Positions 55,097 to 64,000 of a stretch of DNA of 64,000 bases are shown piece after piece. The stretch comes from Bacteroidota bacterium (lineage in GTDB: Bacteria; Bacteroidota; Bacteroidia; M30B66). The notes below the pieces were generated by a model. The model was not told the origin of the DNA. It searched no databases and worked only from the letters and a program-made list of their open reading frames with translations. The DNA lies in contig JAIXYK010000044.1 of assembly GCA_027490225.1 (NCBI GenBank), positions 62,001 to 126,000 of the forward strand. The letters run 5' to 3'. The translations under genes and the position numbers were made by a program. Numbering within the stretch: the first letter of the stretch is position 1; each line of letters starts with the position of its first letter.

Positions 55097-55984
55097 ATGA
55101 TTCTAGAAATTAAAAATCTCAGCAAAACTTATTCAAACGGAGTTAAAGCGCTTAATGATATTAACCTAAGCATCGGAACAGGAATGTTTGGATTATTAGG
55201 TCCAAATGGTGCTGGTAAATCAAGTTTGATGCGCACCATAGCAACGCTGCAAACCGCCGATTCTGGAACTATTACTTTTGATGGGATTGATGTGCAACAA
55301 AATCCTCAGGCTTTAAGAGAAGTATTGGGCTATTTGCCGCAAGAGTTTGGTGTTTATCCTAGAATTTCAGCTGAAATGTTACTAGATCATTTGGCAGCGC
55401 TAAAAGGAATCGACAATAAAAAAGAACGCAAAGAATTGGTTGAAGCAATGTTGCAACGCGTGAATTTATTTAAAGTGCGTAGCAAGTATTTGAGCACTTA
55501 TTCTGGTGGAATGAAACAACGTTTCGGTATTGCGCAAGCATTAATCGGAAATCCAAAACTGATTATTGTGGATGAACCAACTGCCGGCCTCGATCCAGCC
55601 GAAAGAAATAGGTTTTACAACTTACTTTCTGAGTTAGGTGAAAATACCGTTGTAATACTTTCTACGCACATTGTAGAAGATGTAAGCACTTTGTGCAGCG
55701 ATATGGCTGTAATTTGTTTAGGTGAGGTAATGGAACATGGGCATCCATTAGAAGTAGTCAAAAAAATGGAAGGAAAGGCATGGAGAAAAACAGTTTCTAG
55801 AAACGAGGTAGAACAGTATAGAAATGAATTTAGGGTAATTGCATCTCATCTGCGCGCGGGTAAAATTTTACTGCACATTTATGCAGAAACTGACCCTGGT
55901 AATGGTTTTGAACGCATCTCGCCAAACTTAGAAGATGCATATTTCTCTACCATTTCTTCAAAAGTTGATTTAGTTACTATTTAA
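55097..55984 (+). CDS. ABC transporter ATP-binding protein
   Basis: The 295-residue protein has Walker A GPNGAGKS (35-42), signature YSGGMKQR (135-142), and Walker B LIIVDE (155-160) with AGLDP after it. The C-terminal ~70 residues form an extension typical of ABC-2 systems. It pairs with the permease-peptidase gene, whose ATG follows 11 bases after its stop codon. Substrate unknown. Confidence 0.93.
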   Translation: MILEIKNLSKTYSNGVKALNDINLSIGTGMFGLLGPNGAGKSSLMRTIATLQTADSGTITFDGIDVQQNPQALREVLGYLPQEFGVYPRISAEMLLDHLAALKGIDNKKERKELVEAMLQRVNLFKVRSKYLSTYSGGMKQRFGIAQALIGNPKLIIVDEPTAGLDPAERNRFYNLLSELGENTVVILSTHIVEDVSTLCSDMAVICLGEVMEHGHPLEVVKKMEGKAWRKTVSRNEVEQYRNEFRVIASHLRAGKILLHIYAETDPGNGFERISPNLEDAYFSTISSKVDLVTI

Positions 55985-55994
55985 CCTGCTCGCC

Positions 55995-58900
55995 ATGTTT
56001 AAACAATTCTATCTATTCGAATTAAAATATAGGCTGCGTAGGCCTGCAACTTGGTTTTATGCACTGGTAATTTTTGCAATTGCATTTCTTCTTATTTCTA
56101 CAGGAAGCACTCCTGCAACTGAAAAAGTTCACCATAACTCTGCTATCATTTTGGCAGAAGCAATGATTATCTTGAGCATTTTTGGTTCTTTGATTAGTTC
56201 TGCAATAATGGGTGTGCCCGTATATCGGGATGTGGAACACAAAAGCCAGTATTTTCTTTTTGCTTACCCAGTAAATGAAAAGCAATATTTATTGGGAAGA
56301 TATTTTGGCTCACTTACCATATTACTAATTGTTCCCATTGCTGGAATGCTGGGCCTTTGGCTGGGAACATTGCTCGGTCCTGCGTTTGATTGGGCAGAAG
56401 CCAACCGCTATGGTGAAAATGTGTTGGGCAATTACTTTCTGCCGTTTCTTGTTTTCAGTGTGGTAAATTATGTTTTTACGGGAACATTGTTTTTCGCATT
56501 GGTAGCAATTACACGCAAAGCAATGTCAGCATATGTAGGAAGTATTTTATTCCTCATTGCTTATTTAATTTCTGGTGTCTTCATGCAAGACCTAGATACC
56601 AGAGAAATTGCCGCATTTTTCGACCCATTTGGGTTAAACGTAATTTCGTTGGAAACAAGGTATTTTACTCCTTTCGAAATAAATGCATCACCCTTACCAT
56701 TAACTAAAAATCTTTTATTTAACAGACTATTTTGGTTAGGATTAAGTGTAGTTTTTCTTGTTCTTACAGTATATAAATTCTCTTTCAAATCTTTCTTTGT
56801 CATTAACCAGAAAAAGGCTAAAAAAGCTGAACAAAATATTCCTCCAGACCTTTCAGTTCTTTCAAGGATATTAACTAAGAACTACAGTTTTTCAAACCGT
56901 TTTAGTACAACCATTCAATTGGCAAAAATTGAGTTTCTGTCGGTAATTCGTGACCGTTACTTTTTATCGATGATTTTAGGTGGTGGTATTTTTCTTTTTA
57001 TTGATGGTTGGTTTGGAAGTCAAGTTTACGGAGTGCCCGATTTACCTGCAACTTTCAATATGATCATGGTGAAAGATTTCAATTATACCATTTTTGTTTG
57101 GGTAATATTATTGTTCTACACGGGTGAAGTAGTTCACAGAAACAGGAGCTTAAACTTTGCAGGAATTTTTGATGCATTACCCGTTCCTAATTGGATGAAT
57201 TACATTTCTAAATTTCTGGGAATCGCTTTAGTTGCATTTTTACTTTGCGCGCTTGTAATTGTTTCTGGTGTGAGTGTTCAGCTACTGAAAGGCTTTACGG
57301 ACATTGATTTTGCCATGTATTTTACAGACTTGTTTTTGATAGAGTTTCCGGAATACTTGCAAATTGTAATGCTTGCATTTTTTGTCCACGTATTGGTAAA
57401 TAGCAAATTTACAGGACATTTCGTGGGTATAGGAATTTGGATTTTAATGTGGGGAATAAGGGCTTTTGGCGAAATTGATTACAACCTCTTTTTCTATGGG
57501 TACATGCCTGGCTACATTCTTTCGGACATGAATAGATTTGGGCATTTTTTTCAGCCTATTTTTTGGTTCAATGTGTATTGGCTTGCAATAGGAGCTTTGC
57601 TACTTTGTGTTGGTTATTTGTTTTGGATTAGAGGTGTGGAAGAAGGATTTAAAAAACGTGTTTCACAAGCTAAAGCGCAATTGAAGCCAATCATTGCAGG
57701 AGGAATGATAGTATTATTACTGGTGTCTATTGGCGCTGGTGGATACATATACTATAATATCAGCGTGTTGAATAAATATGTGTCCAGTAAAACAGCTGAA
57801 AAAATTGCTGCGAATTATGAAAAAGCATTCAAAAAATACGAAAAGAAATTACAGCCTAAATACACAGCTGTAAAACTATATACAGACATATTCCCGGAAG
57901 AACGTAAAATCATCTCGCAATTCATTACCCGTGTGCAAAACAAGCACAAGGTAGCCATTGATACTTTGTACTTTAATTTACCTAAAAAAGGAATGCGCAT
58001 TATTTGGAATGCAAAGCAATTGAAACCTTCATTTGTTGGCGATGAAATGTCATCCCCTAATGAAGCACACTTTACCAAAATGCCACTTCCGGATCCATTA
58101 CAACCTGGGAAATTCGCGTCTTTAATCATTTATGATACTACGCAGGTTAATGGTTTTGGAAACAGAGATATCAATCCGAGACTTACTTACAACGGTACAT
58201 TCATGGATTTAATTCCACCATCCTTTGGGTATGAGGTAAATAATGAATTAGAAAGCGATAACGATAGAAAAAAGCAAGGTCTTCCTCCTAAAGATTATGA
58301 TTTACCGGTGTATACAGACGAGGTTGGAAGGTCAACTTTTGTTTTCAATAAATCGGCGGAATTGGTAAGTTTTGAAGCAGTTGTAAGTACCTCAGCAGAG
58401 CAAATTGCAATTGCACCAGGATATTTACAAAAGCAATGGAAGAAAGGCGAAAGGGCTTATTTTCATTACAAAGTTGATGAGCCTATTGATTTATTTTACA
58501 GCGTAGTTTCAGCGAAATATGCCATTGCAAAAGACAAAGTAACCTTGCCTGATGGAAGAATTATTCCGATTGAAATTTATTACCATCCGCAACATAAATA
58601 CAACTTAAGCAGATTTATAAAAGGTACGCAAGATGCATTGGTATATAATTCAAAGAATTTTTCTCCTTACCAATTTAATCAAATTCGGGTTTTAGAATTT
58701 CCACGTTATTTAGGATTTGCACAATCGTTTCCCAATACAGTTCCTTATTCTGAAAGTTTTGCATGGTTAGGAGATTTTAGCAATCCCAACGATTACGATT
58801 ACGCTTATTACGTTACTGCTCATGAAATGGGACACCAATGGTGGGGACATCAATTGGTTCCTAACATGACGAGAGGAGCAAATTTGCTGAGCGAAAGTTT

Positions 58901-59621
58901 GGCCGAATACAGCGCCATAATGGTAGCTGAACACACTTATGGAAAAGACAATTTGCGTAAATTTTTAAAGGAAGATTTAGACAGGTACTTGCGTGGGCGG
59001 GCCATGGAAGCTAAAAAGGAGAATGTATTTATAGATTGCAACAGGCCTTACCAATGGTACCAAAAAGGCAGCTTGATTTTGTACGCCTTGCGCGATTATA
59101 TTGGCGAAGACACTTTAAATACTGCATTAAAGAAATTCATTACGGATTGGGGAAATAAATCAGTAGCGCCATATGCAGGCTCACATGATTTGTATGCATA
59201 CATTGAAGCCGCAACTCCCAAAGACCTCAAGTATTTTGTAGAAGAAACCTGGAAAAAAATTACCTTGTACGATAACAAAGTAATTACTGCAACTGCCAAA
59301 AAACTAGCCGACAATAAATTCGAAGTGGTTCTAAAACTCAACAGCCGTAAGTTTTATGCAGACTCTGCAGGAGCTGAAGTTGAAGGGAAATACTACAACG
59401 ACCAAATAGACATTGGTATTTTTGGAGAAGATAAAGTAGATGCTAAAGGACATAAAACAACGCATCCGCTCTATTTCAAAAAGCATGTTGTGAGTAAATC
59501 TGGTGAAATTGTTATTACCGCAGAAGTAAACGAACTGCCCAAAAAAGCAGGAATTGACCCTTATAATAAATTAATTGATAGGGTTTCTGATGATAATTTA
59601 CAGCCGGTAGTGACAGATTGA
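55995..59621 (+). CDS. ABC-2 permease fused to an M1-family metallopeptidase
   Basis: A 1208-residue fusion. Residues ~1-590 form an ABC-2-type permease region with about 12 hydrophobic helices (two six-helix blocks, with a linker at about 270-310). After a final helix near 570-595, the soluble C-terminal part (about 620-1208) is an M1 peptidase: zinc motif H943-E944-M-G-H947 (HEMGHQWW) and zinc ligand E967 (SESLAEY), 19 residues later instead of the usual 18. GAMEN, the aminopeptidase motif, is not seen; VPYSESFAW stands in that region. The peptidase part is probably periplasmic. It may process what the transporter exports. It follows the ATPase gene. Confidence 0.88.
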   Translation: MFKQFYLFELKYRLRRPATWFYALVIFAIAFLLISTGSTPATEKVHHNSAIILAEAMIILSIFGSLISSAIMGVPVYRDVEHKSQYFLFAYPVNEKQYLLGRYFGSLTILLIVPIAGMLGLWLGTLLGPAFDWAEANRYGENVLGNYFLPFLVFSVVNYVFTGTLFFALVAITRKAMSAYVGSILFLIAYLISGVFMQDLDTREIAAFFDPFGLNVISLETRYFTPFEINASPLPLTKNLLFNRLFWLGLSVVFLVLTVYKFSFKSFFVINQKKAKKAEQNIPPDLSVLSRILTKNYSFSNRFSTTIQLAKIEFLSVIRDRYFLSMILGGGIFLFIDGWFGSQVYGVPDLPATFNMIMVKDFNYTIFVWVILLFYTGEVVHRNRSLNFAGIFDALPVPNWMNYISKFLGIALVAFLLCALVIVSGVSVQLLKGFTDIDFAMYFTDLFLIEFPEYLQIVMLAFFVHVLVNSKFTGHFVGIGIWILMWGIRAFGEIDYNLFFYGYMPGYILSDMNRFGHFFQPIFWFNVYWLAIGALLLCVGYLFWIRGVEEGFKKRVSQAKAQLKPIIAGGMIVLLLVSIGAGGYIYYNISVLNKYVSSKTAEKIAANYEKAFKKYEKKLQPKYTAVKLYTDIFPEERKIISQFITRVQNKHKVAIDTLYFNLPKKGMRIIWNAKQLKPSFVGDEMSSPNEAHFTKMPLPDPLQPGKFASLIIYDTTQVNGFGNRDINPRLTYNGTFMDLIPPSFGYEVNNELESDNDRKKQGLPPKDYDLPVYTDEVGRSTFVFNKSAELVSFEAVVSTSAEQIAIAPGYLQKQWKKGERAYFHYKVDEPIDLFYSVVSAKYAIAKDKVTLPDGRIIPIEIYYHPQHKYNLSRFIKGTQDALVYNSKNFSPYQFNQIRVLEFPRYLGFAQSFPNTVPYSESFAWLGDFSNPNDYDYAYYVTAHEMGHQWWGHQLVPNMTRGANLLSESLAEYSAIMVAEHTYGKDNLRKFLKEDLDRYLRGRAMEAKKENVFIDCNRPYQWYQKGSLILYALRDYIGEDTLNTALKKFITDWGNKSVAPYAGSHDLYAYIEAATPKDLKYFVEETWKKITLYDNKVITATAKKLADNKFEVVLKLNSRKFYADSAGAEVEGKYYNDQIDIGIFGEDKVDAKGHKTTHPLYFKKHVVSKSGEIVITAEVNELPKKAGIDPYNKLIDRVSDDNLQPVVTD

Positions 59622-59641
59622 AGTTAAATTTCAATGATACT

Positions 59642-59679
59642 TGTTGGTGGCAAGATTACTCCCTTGCCACCAACATTTT
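59642..59679 (+). terminator. Rho-independent terminator of the ABC transporter operon
   Basis: TGTTGGTGGCAAG and CTTGCCACCAACA form a perfect 13-base stem with an 8-base loop, followed by TTTTC. It lies 20 bases after the stop codon and overlaps the end of the opposite-strand CTD remnant. Confidence 0.88.
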
Positions 59680-59859
59680 CTCTATTATCAACGTTTGTTG
59701 CTGTTCGTTGCTGATTTCTACGAAGTACAAACCTGAACTTACATTTTTGCTTTGCAAGTTGATGCTTGTATTACCCATTCCAACAGCTCTTTGTGTTATT
59801 AATTGGCCAAGTGAATTATAAATTTTTAATTGGTAATTGCCTTGTTGTAAGTGTTTCAT
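59656..59859 (-). pseudogene. Orphan T9SS sorting-domain fragment
   Basis: This 67-residue frame reads as the last two-thirds of a type-A CTD: YQLKIYNSLGQLI, then NVSSGLYFVEISN, and an end with basic residues. It lacks a signal peptide, a passenger domain and the usual YPNP start of the CTD. Upstream in frame a TAA lies at 59863-59865, two codons before the first Met. It therefore cannot be secreted and looks like the remnant of a lost T9SS cargo gene, cut at its 5' side where a repeat tract begins. The 3' end lies within the ABC-operon terminator. Confidence 0.75.
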
Positions 59860-59957
59860 CCATTAGGAAAAAGCGACTGAACTTTTTAAGCTTTGACTAA
59901 ATCGCTGACGACGAATGAATTTTTATTCTCAAAATTCGAGAGCTTCTGTAAGCGAAA

Positions 59958-60036
59958 AAGGCTGAGGGGGTCAAAAGTAAGCTGATAGGCTTTTAAGGTG
60001 GCTGAGGAGTTCGAAAGGTGGCTGAGGCACTCGAAG
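59958..60036. repeat. Tandem GGTGGCTGAGG units
   Basis: Two adjacent 20-base units, AAGGTGGCTGAGGAGTTCGA (59995-60014) and AAGGTGGCTGAGGCACTCGA (60015-60034), are 17/20 identical. A more degraded copy (AAGGCTGAGGGGGTCAAAAG) begins at 59958. I recall GTGGCTGAG-GGAGTCGA-type repeats in intergenic DNA of other Bacteroidota. They lie at the break point of the CTD fragment. Confidence 0.7.
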
Positions 60037-60045
60037 CCCCGTTTT

Positions 60046-61572
60046 TTATTTCACCCACTTAAAACTATTCACCCTTTTACCATCTTTTATTAGGTGCACA
60101 AAGTACATACCCGATGACCAGTTTTGGGCATTTACTTGAAATATAGCAGATGGTTTTAAGGCGAAACCGTGTTGTACCAAACGACCTTGCATATCTGTAA
60201 CTAGACAGGTATATTTGGCTTCGTAGCATTTGCCATTGGTTTGAATGTTTAAAACAGGGCCACCCGGGTTGGGGTAAATGTTAAGCAGACTTTCATCTTT
60301 TACTTCACTTATTGCATCTGCATACTCACAACCAGGCTCTAAGCAACCATAACTGTCTAATCGCAAAAGCCAACCGTTGTTAGTGGTAGAATCTAACGGA
60401 AGGTTTCTAAAGTTAATACTATAGCCCCCTGCAACAATATCTCCATTAGGTAGAAAATCAAAATCCCACAAAATGGATTCATTTTCTAATGTATCATTTA
60501 TAGGATAATATTCTCTTTTCCATAATAAATTACCCTCTGGACTAATTTTTATAACCAAGCCACCCATGTTATAAAAATTTACACTATCACCTTTTTGTAA
60601 AACTTTTCCTACTGCTACAATGTTGCCGTCTGAAGAAAATCTCATTTGATTAATAACATTTTTATCTGAATATTTAAATTTATACTCCCAAAGTTTGTTT
60701 TCCCAATTATTATCTAATCTACATATTATCAATTCCCAAGAAATATCTCCAAATCCGAAATCTTCAACTTTTTTTACTGTTGAATAAATTAAACCTCCTC
60801 CAACCAAATCTCTTAAATTTACAGCTTCATAAGTACTATCGTTCCCATCTGTCCATTCCCTAATAATGTTTAAGTTGGTATCAATTTCTACAATCCAAGT
60901 GTGCGACCAATCGCTACCTGTGGCTGGTTGGGGTTTTTGTTTACTGCTGCCAATAATAAATGTATTATGGTTAGTTGGCACCATACTATTAGCGCGATTC
61001 CAAACTCCAAGTTCACCTAGCTTTAAGGCATCCATTAAAACACCAGAAGTGTCGAATTTATAAATATTTACATCCATTTCATTCTCCGAATAATCAAACT
61101 GAGAAGTTTGAATATAATCTGTTGCTCCCTTTCGGTAAACTTTCATAAAAAAGTCTGAATCACCATTAGATACGTTAGGGTTTCTGAAAAGCGTCTTTTT
61201 TTTAATATTAAGACTGTTATCAAGAAGTAAAATTTCGGAACAGTTCAACGAATCTACTTTATTAATTACAGATACAATTTCGTTATTGTAAATCTTTGAA
61301 ATTGTTCTGTCAAAAGGTTGACTAAAAACATTTCCTACTGAATCTAATATTATACTTTTTTTTAGATTTCCTTCTAAATCGAATGTTGCAAAAAAAGTTT
61401 TATTTATGACCGAGTTAGCAGTTAAATTGGCAAATCCATTCATTATAATTGTAGAGTCTTGTATTACTAGACTTTCGCCCAAAAATCTAAATCTACCAAT
61501 GTTTGTGCGAATTGAATATTGCTGAGCCAATGAAATTTGGCTCAGCAATAAAAAGAATAAAAAAGCTCTCAT
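60046..61572 (-). CDS. Secreted beta-propeller-like protein with T9SS type-A CTD
   Basis: A 508-residue protein with a signal peptide (1-16, ending LAQ) and a large beta-rich domain (about 20-420) with repeats that read like a delta-60/WD40-like propeller: LDNSLNIKKKTLF, FDTSGVLMDALKLG, IDTNLNIIREW, SSDGNIVAVGKV, LPNGDIVAGGYS. The end is a type-A sorting domain (NIYPNPGGPVLNIQ ... SSGMYFVHLIKDG). It is probably a surface or released protein; ligand unknown. The ATG overlaps the preceding gene's stop by four bases, so the two are in one operon. Confidence 0.85.
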   Translation of the reverse strand: MRAFLFFLLLSQISLAQQYSIRTNIGRFRFLGESLVIQDSTIIMNGFANLTANSVINKTFFATFDLEGNLKKSIILDSVGNVFSQPFDRTISKIYNNEIVSVINKVDSLNCSEILLLDNSLNIKKKTLFRNPNVSNGDSDFFMKVYRKGATDYIQTSQFDYSENEMDVNIYKFDTSGVLMDALKLGELGVWNRANSMVPTNHNTFIIGSSKQKPQPATGSDWSHTWIVEIDTNLNIIREWTDGNDSTYEAVNLRDLVGGGLIYSTVKKVEDFGFGDISWELIICRLDNNWENKLWEYKFKYSDKNVINQMRFSSDGNIVAVGKVLQKGDSVNFYNMGGLVIKISPEGNLLWKREYYPINDTLENESILWDFDFLPNGDIVAGGYSINFRNLPLDSTTNNGWLLRLDSYGCLEPGCEYADAISEVKDESLLNIYPNPGGPVLNIQTNGKCYEAKYTCLVTDMQGRLVQHGFALKPSAIFQVNAQNWSSGMYFVHLIKDGKRVNSFKWVK

Positions 61573-64000
61573 TGTACAAGTAATTTTTCAGTGCCAATGA
61601 TATTTCCAGATGCAGAAATAATTCTTATAAAATAGATATTTTTTACCCAATTAGAGCAATCAATATTTGTTGTGTTTTTAAAACTTTGTTGAAACAGTTT
61701 ACTACCTTTTGTATCATATATTTCTACTGAGACCAATTCATTTAAATTGTTAGGAAGTAGAATTGTAAATTGGACGGAAGCGGGGTTCGGCTGTATAATG
61801 AAACTATTAGGTTTTATTATATTTTTAATTTCACCATTAGTTTGAGCTTTTTTTGCAGCTAATTGTGTGTATATTTTTTCGGGGGGATTATACTTGTAAA
61901 AATACCTTAAAATATTTTCTGCCCATTGTCCTCCAATACGTCCATTTTCGGCAATGGTTTTAAGGTTATTTTGCTCTTCTCGTGTAAGTTGGGCATAGTT
62001 TCGCTGGCTATCGTAAACCGGAGCAATTACATTTTTAAAGTCAGTATATGTTTGTTTATGGTTTTGAAGATTAAGAGACTTATCTAATTGAAACTCTTGT
62101 TCTAAACTGGCTAATATTTCAGCTTCCTGTGTATCAGAATTATTGGCTTGTTTATCCTGAGCTTGCTGCAAACGTACCATAAAATCCTTTTCTTTTTCCT
62201 GCCAAGTCGCTAACTGTATTTTATTAATACCTGTAGTATCGTATAAATAATGATGGGTAAATTCTTTTGCATTGTGCTGAGCAGCATCAGTATGGTATTC
62301 TGCAATTTTTTCTTGTATGCCTCTTACAGTAATTTCTGTTTCGGCATTTAATTTAATATTAGATATCATCCACTCAGGCAGTGCTTCTGGGCGATTGCGC
62401 AACATATCAATAAAACTTTCTGTATTAATGCCCTCTGGGTTTTGTAATAAAATGTTATACAATTGGGTAAGGGTAAGCAAATCGTTGCGTTCTACTAGTT
62501 TTTTTAGCACATCTTCGCTTAAATAAGGTGTTTTATTGTTTAGCTCCTGTGCCAAGGCCTCAGCATAGCTGGATGGAGTATAGATAATATTGTTCTGCAA
62601 ATCGGGAGTATTTCCATTGTCTATGGATTGTTTTAGGGCTAATGCATAGCCTTCTGCAAATTCTTTACTCTCCTCATAACTATTGGCTTTGGCTTGCAAA
62701 CTTGACATTTGCATTCTTTCTTTTTCAATTCTAGGAAAACGATCTAGGCAATCAGATGAGTTAGTTAAAAATGTTGTAACATTTATATTACATATAGGTT
62801 CTTCTCTGATTAGTTGTGAGTAATAATACCTAATACCAATATCAGTTAAGTTACTAATATTGGTGGCGCCAATAAGCTCACAATCTGGGGTGAATAAATT
62901 AGCGGCAGAATTAAAAGGGTTTGTTATTCCAACTCCTTGTATTCTTGAGATGCCTTGGTCTTCTTGTATACCGTAAGGGTCTTTTATCACCAAGATGTCT
63001 GTTGGGGAATTGTCTGCAAGGGTATTATCCATATCGTTGCAAAGGTATTTTAGTCCAGTAAGTGATGAACTATTGCCATATTGGTACTGCCTATTTTGGC
63101 CAATAGCGTAGTTCGCTATACTTAAATTTCTAAAAGTATTTCGGTAAATTTGGTTTGCATCGGGGCCAGATTCGTTAATAAGTGTTCCAATTTTAAATTT
63201 CTTAGACTTGTCGTTGCTGCTAAAGAAATTATTTTCTATAATATACTTACTGCTATAAATAGTCCTAATACCAATATCTTCTACATCATTATATTTACCT
63301 TGTAGAAATTTATTTTGGGTAATGAACGCATTATTTACAGCATCTAAGCGAATACCCTCCTTGTTACCATCAAATATGGTCCTGTTTACAGAAACCGAAT
63401 ATGGACTTCTTACATTCATAGCCCAAATGCCTTGTCTTAAACGTTCAAATTTACTGTCAAATTGGATTCCTAAACACTCTCCATTTGGCCCAATTTGGGA
63501 ACAAAATTTATCTACAAAATAACCTGCATCTAAAGAGAAGATTCCTTGACTATACTTAGTTGCATCTGTGGTTGCTGGGTTTAGGTTGTTTAAAAACTCG
63601 CATCCAGTAAATCTTATTCCATATACGTCCCACATACTTACCATATGTATAGGATAATGTGCATTACCCCAAAGTTTGTTGTTTTCAAATCTGCACATTT
63701 CAAACCAACTTAGGTTATTCATTTCGTCGCCATTACTATTAAAGTTATGGTAAGATGTAAATTCAATACTTCTTGCATTATTTATGAAGTTAGATTTAGA
63801 GGCTCTAACAATACCACCTGATTCCCAAGTTCTTGGATTCCAAAGCCTTATAGCTTCCTCTGCATTTTCTATTGTTGCTAATTTTAATCTACAATATCCT
63901 TGGTTATAGTAGCCATTGCCCAAATTTGTTTGCTTTTCACTAGTTATACCACTAACTATTATACCTTGCCAGGAAGAATTTGGGCAATTTTGTAAAGAAG
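61569..64000 (-). CDS. Large T9SS beta-helix protein (partial, cut by window edge)
   Basis: At least 809 residues are visible from the right edge to the stop at 61569. The frame has no stop codon from 63923 to 64000, where it continues with SSWQGIIVSGITSE, so the TTG at 63923 is not the true start; the gene begins outside the window. The first ~330 visible residues have repeats characteristic of a right-handed parallel beta-helix (RFENNKLWGNAHYP, FTGCEFLNNLNP, RTIFDGNKEGIRLDAV, AFITQNKFLQGK). A helical, Gln-rich region follows, then a type-A sorting domain (IIQPNPASVQFTILLP, ...NIYFIRIISASG). It may bind or degrade a polysaccharide, but no catalytic motif is assigned. Confidence 0.85.
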   Translation of the reverse strand, partial: SLQNCPNSSWQGIIVSGITSEKQTNLGNGYYNQGYCRLKLATIENAEEAIRLWNPRTWESGGIVRASKSNFINNARSIEFTSYHNFNSNGDEMNNLSWFEMCRFENNKLWGNAHYPIHMVSMWDVYGIRFTGCEFLNNLNPATTDATKYSQGIFSLDAGYFVDKFCSQIGPNGECLGIQFDSKFERLRQGIWAMNVRSPYSVSVNRTIFDGNKEGIRLDAVNNAFITQNKFLQGKYNDVEDIGIRTIYSSKYIIENNFFSSNDKSKKFKIGTLINESGPDANQIYRNTFRNLSIANYAIGQNRQYQYGNSSSLTGLKYLCNDMDNTLADNSPTDILVIKDPYGIQEDQGISRIQGVGITNPFNSAANLFTPDCELIGATNISNLTDIGIRYYYSQLIREEPICNINVTTFLTNSSDCLDRFPRIEKERMQMSSLQAKANSYEESKEFAEGYALALKQSIDNGNTPDLQNNIIYTPSSYAEALAQELNNKTPYLSEDVLKKLVERNDLLTLTQLYNILLQNPEGINTESFIDMLRNRPEALPEWMISNIKLNAETEITVRGIQEKIAEYHTDAAQHNAKEFTHHYLYDTTGINKIQLATWQEKEKDFMVRLQQAQDKQANNSDTQEAEILASLEQEFQLDKSLNLQNHKQTYTDFKNVIAPVYDSQRNYAQLTREEQNNLKTIAENGRIGGQWAENILRYFYKYNPPEKIYTQLAAKKAQTNGEIKNIIKPNSFIIQPNPASVQFTILLPNNLNELVSVEIYDTKGSKLFQQSFKNTTNIDCSNWVKNIYFIRIISASGNIIGTEKLLVQ

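Overview
The window reads as a chromosome segment of a low-GC, free-living member of the Bacteroidota. The evidence is the type IX secretion (T9SS) sorting domains on at least six secreted proteins, a PorE-like outer-membrane anchor, a complete moxR-batE aerotolerance operon, a bacillithiol deacetylase (bshB1), SprB-like repeats, and promoter -7 boxes of the TAnnTTTG type close to start codons. CcmB, heptosyltransferase, DapD and OmpA-like genes fit a Gram-negative, probably aerobic cell. The genus cannot be fixed from the sequence.

Layout. 0-10.5 kb (+): tail of an unknown gene, queE, a glycosyltransferase fused to a degenerate sugar-phosphate transferase, a large type-B CTD adhesin, a PorE-like protein, then dapD and a family 9 glycosyltransferase. 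10.6-18.7 kb (-): one translationally coupled operon, moxR - DUF58 - BatD/DUF4381-like - batA - batB - batC - batD - batE. 19.5-23.6 kb (+): truA, PAP2 phosphatase and family 39 glycosyltransferase (coupled), then queD and folE. 23.6-29.3 kb (-): a repeat-rich gap, a LuxR-type regulator with a degenerate receiver, a FemAB/GNAT-like protein, an SprB-repeat T9SS protein and tRNA-His. 29.5-38.4 kb (+): a CorC-type protein, a polysaccharide cluster (GT4, flippase, methyltransferase, AsnB-like) and a BNR-repeat T9SS protein. 38.5-43.3 kb: bshB1 (-), ccmB (+) and a secreted subtilase (+). 43.4-48.3 kb: two divergent multi-PAS signalling proteins, one a full kinase and one without an ATPase domain. 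48.3-53.6 kb: an MBL-fold hydrolase, a GNAT and an S4 protein (-), two tandem SPOR-like paralogues (+), and a CsgG-like protein (-). 53.9-59.6 kb (+): an HTH-like regulator, an ABC ATPase, and an ABC permease fused to an M1 peptidase. 59.6-64 kb (-): an orphan CTD remnant, tandem repeats and a two-gene operon of T9SS cargo, the second gene cut by the window edge.

How the genes work together. The main theme is the cell surface: cargo for T9SS (adhesins, subtilase, BNR and beta-helix proteins), the PorE-like anchor, glycan assembly enzymes and lipid/LPS modification. Housekeeping is represented by 7-deazaguanine/folate synthesis (queE, queD, folE), lysine/peptidoglycan precursor synthesis (dapD), tRNA modification (truA) and cytochrome c maturation (ccmB). 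I see no prophage, insertion sequence or CRISPR array. The less ordinary items are the GT2-pseudo-transferase fusion, the pseudo-receiver regulator, the ATPase-less PAS/DHp/REC protein opposite a full REC-PAS kinase, the permease-M1 fusion with altered motifs, the TAG/TTG junction between S4 and GNAT genes, and several intergenic repeats, two of them with exact 20-bp periods. All functional assignments are by motif reading without database searches.
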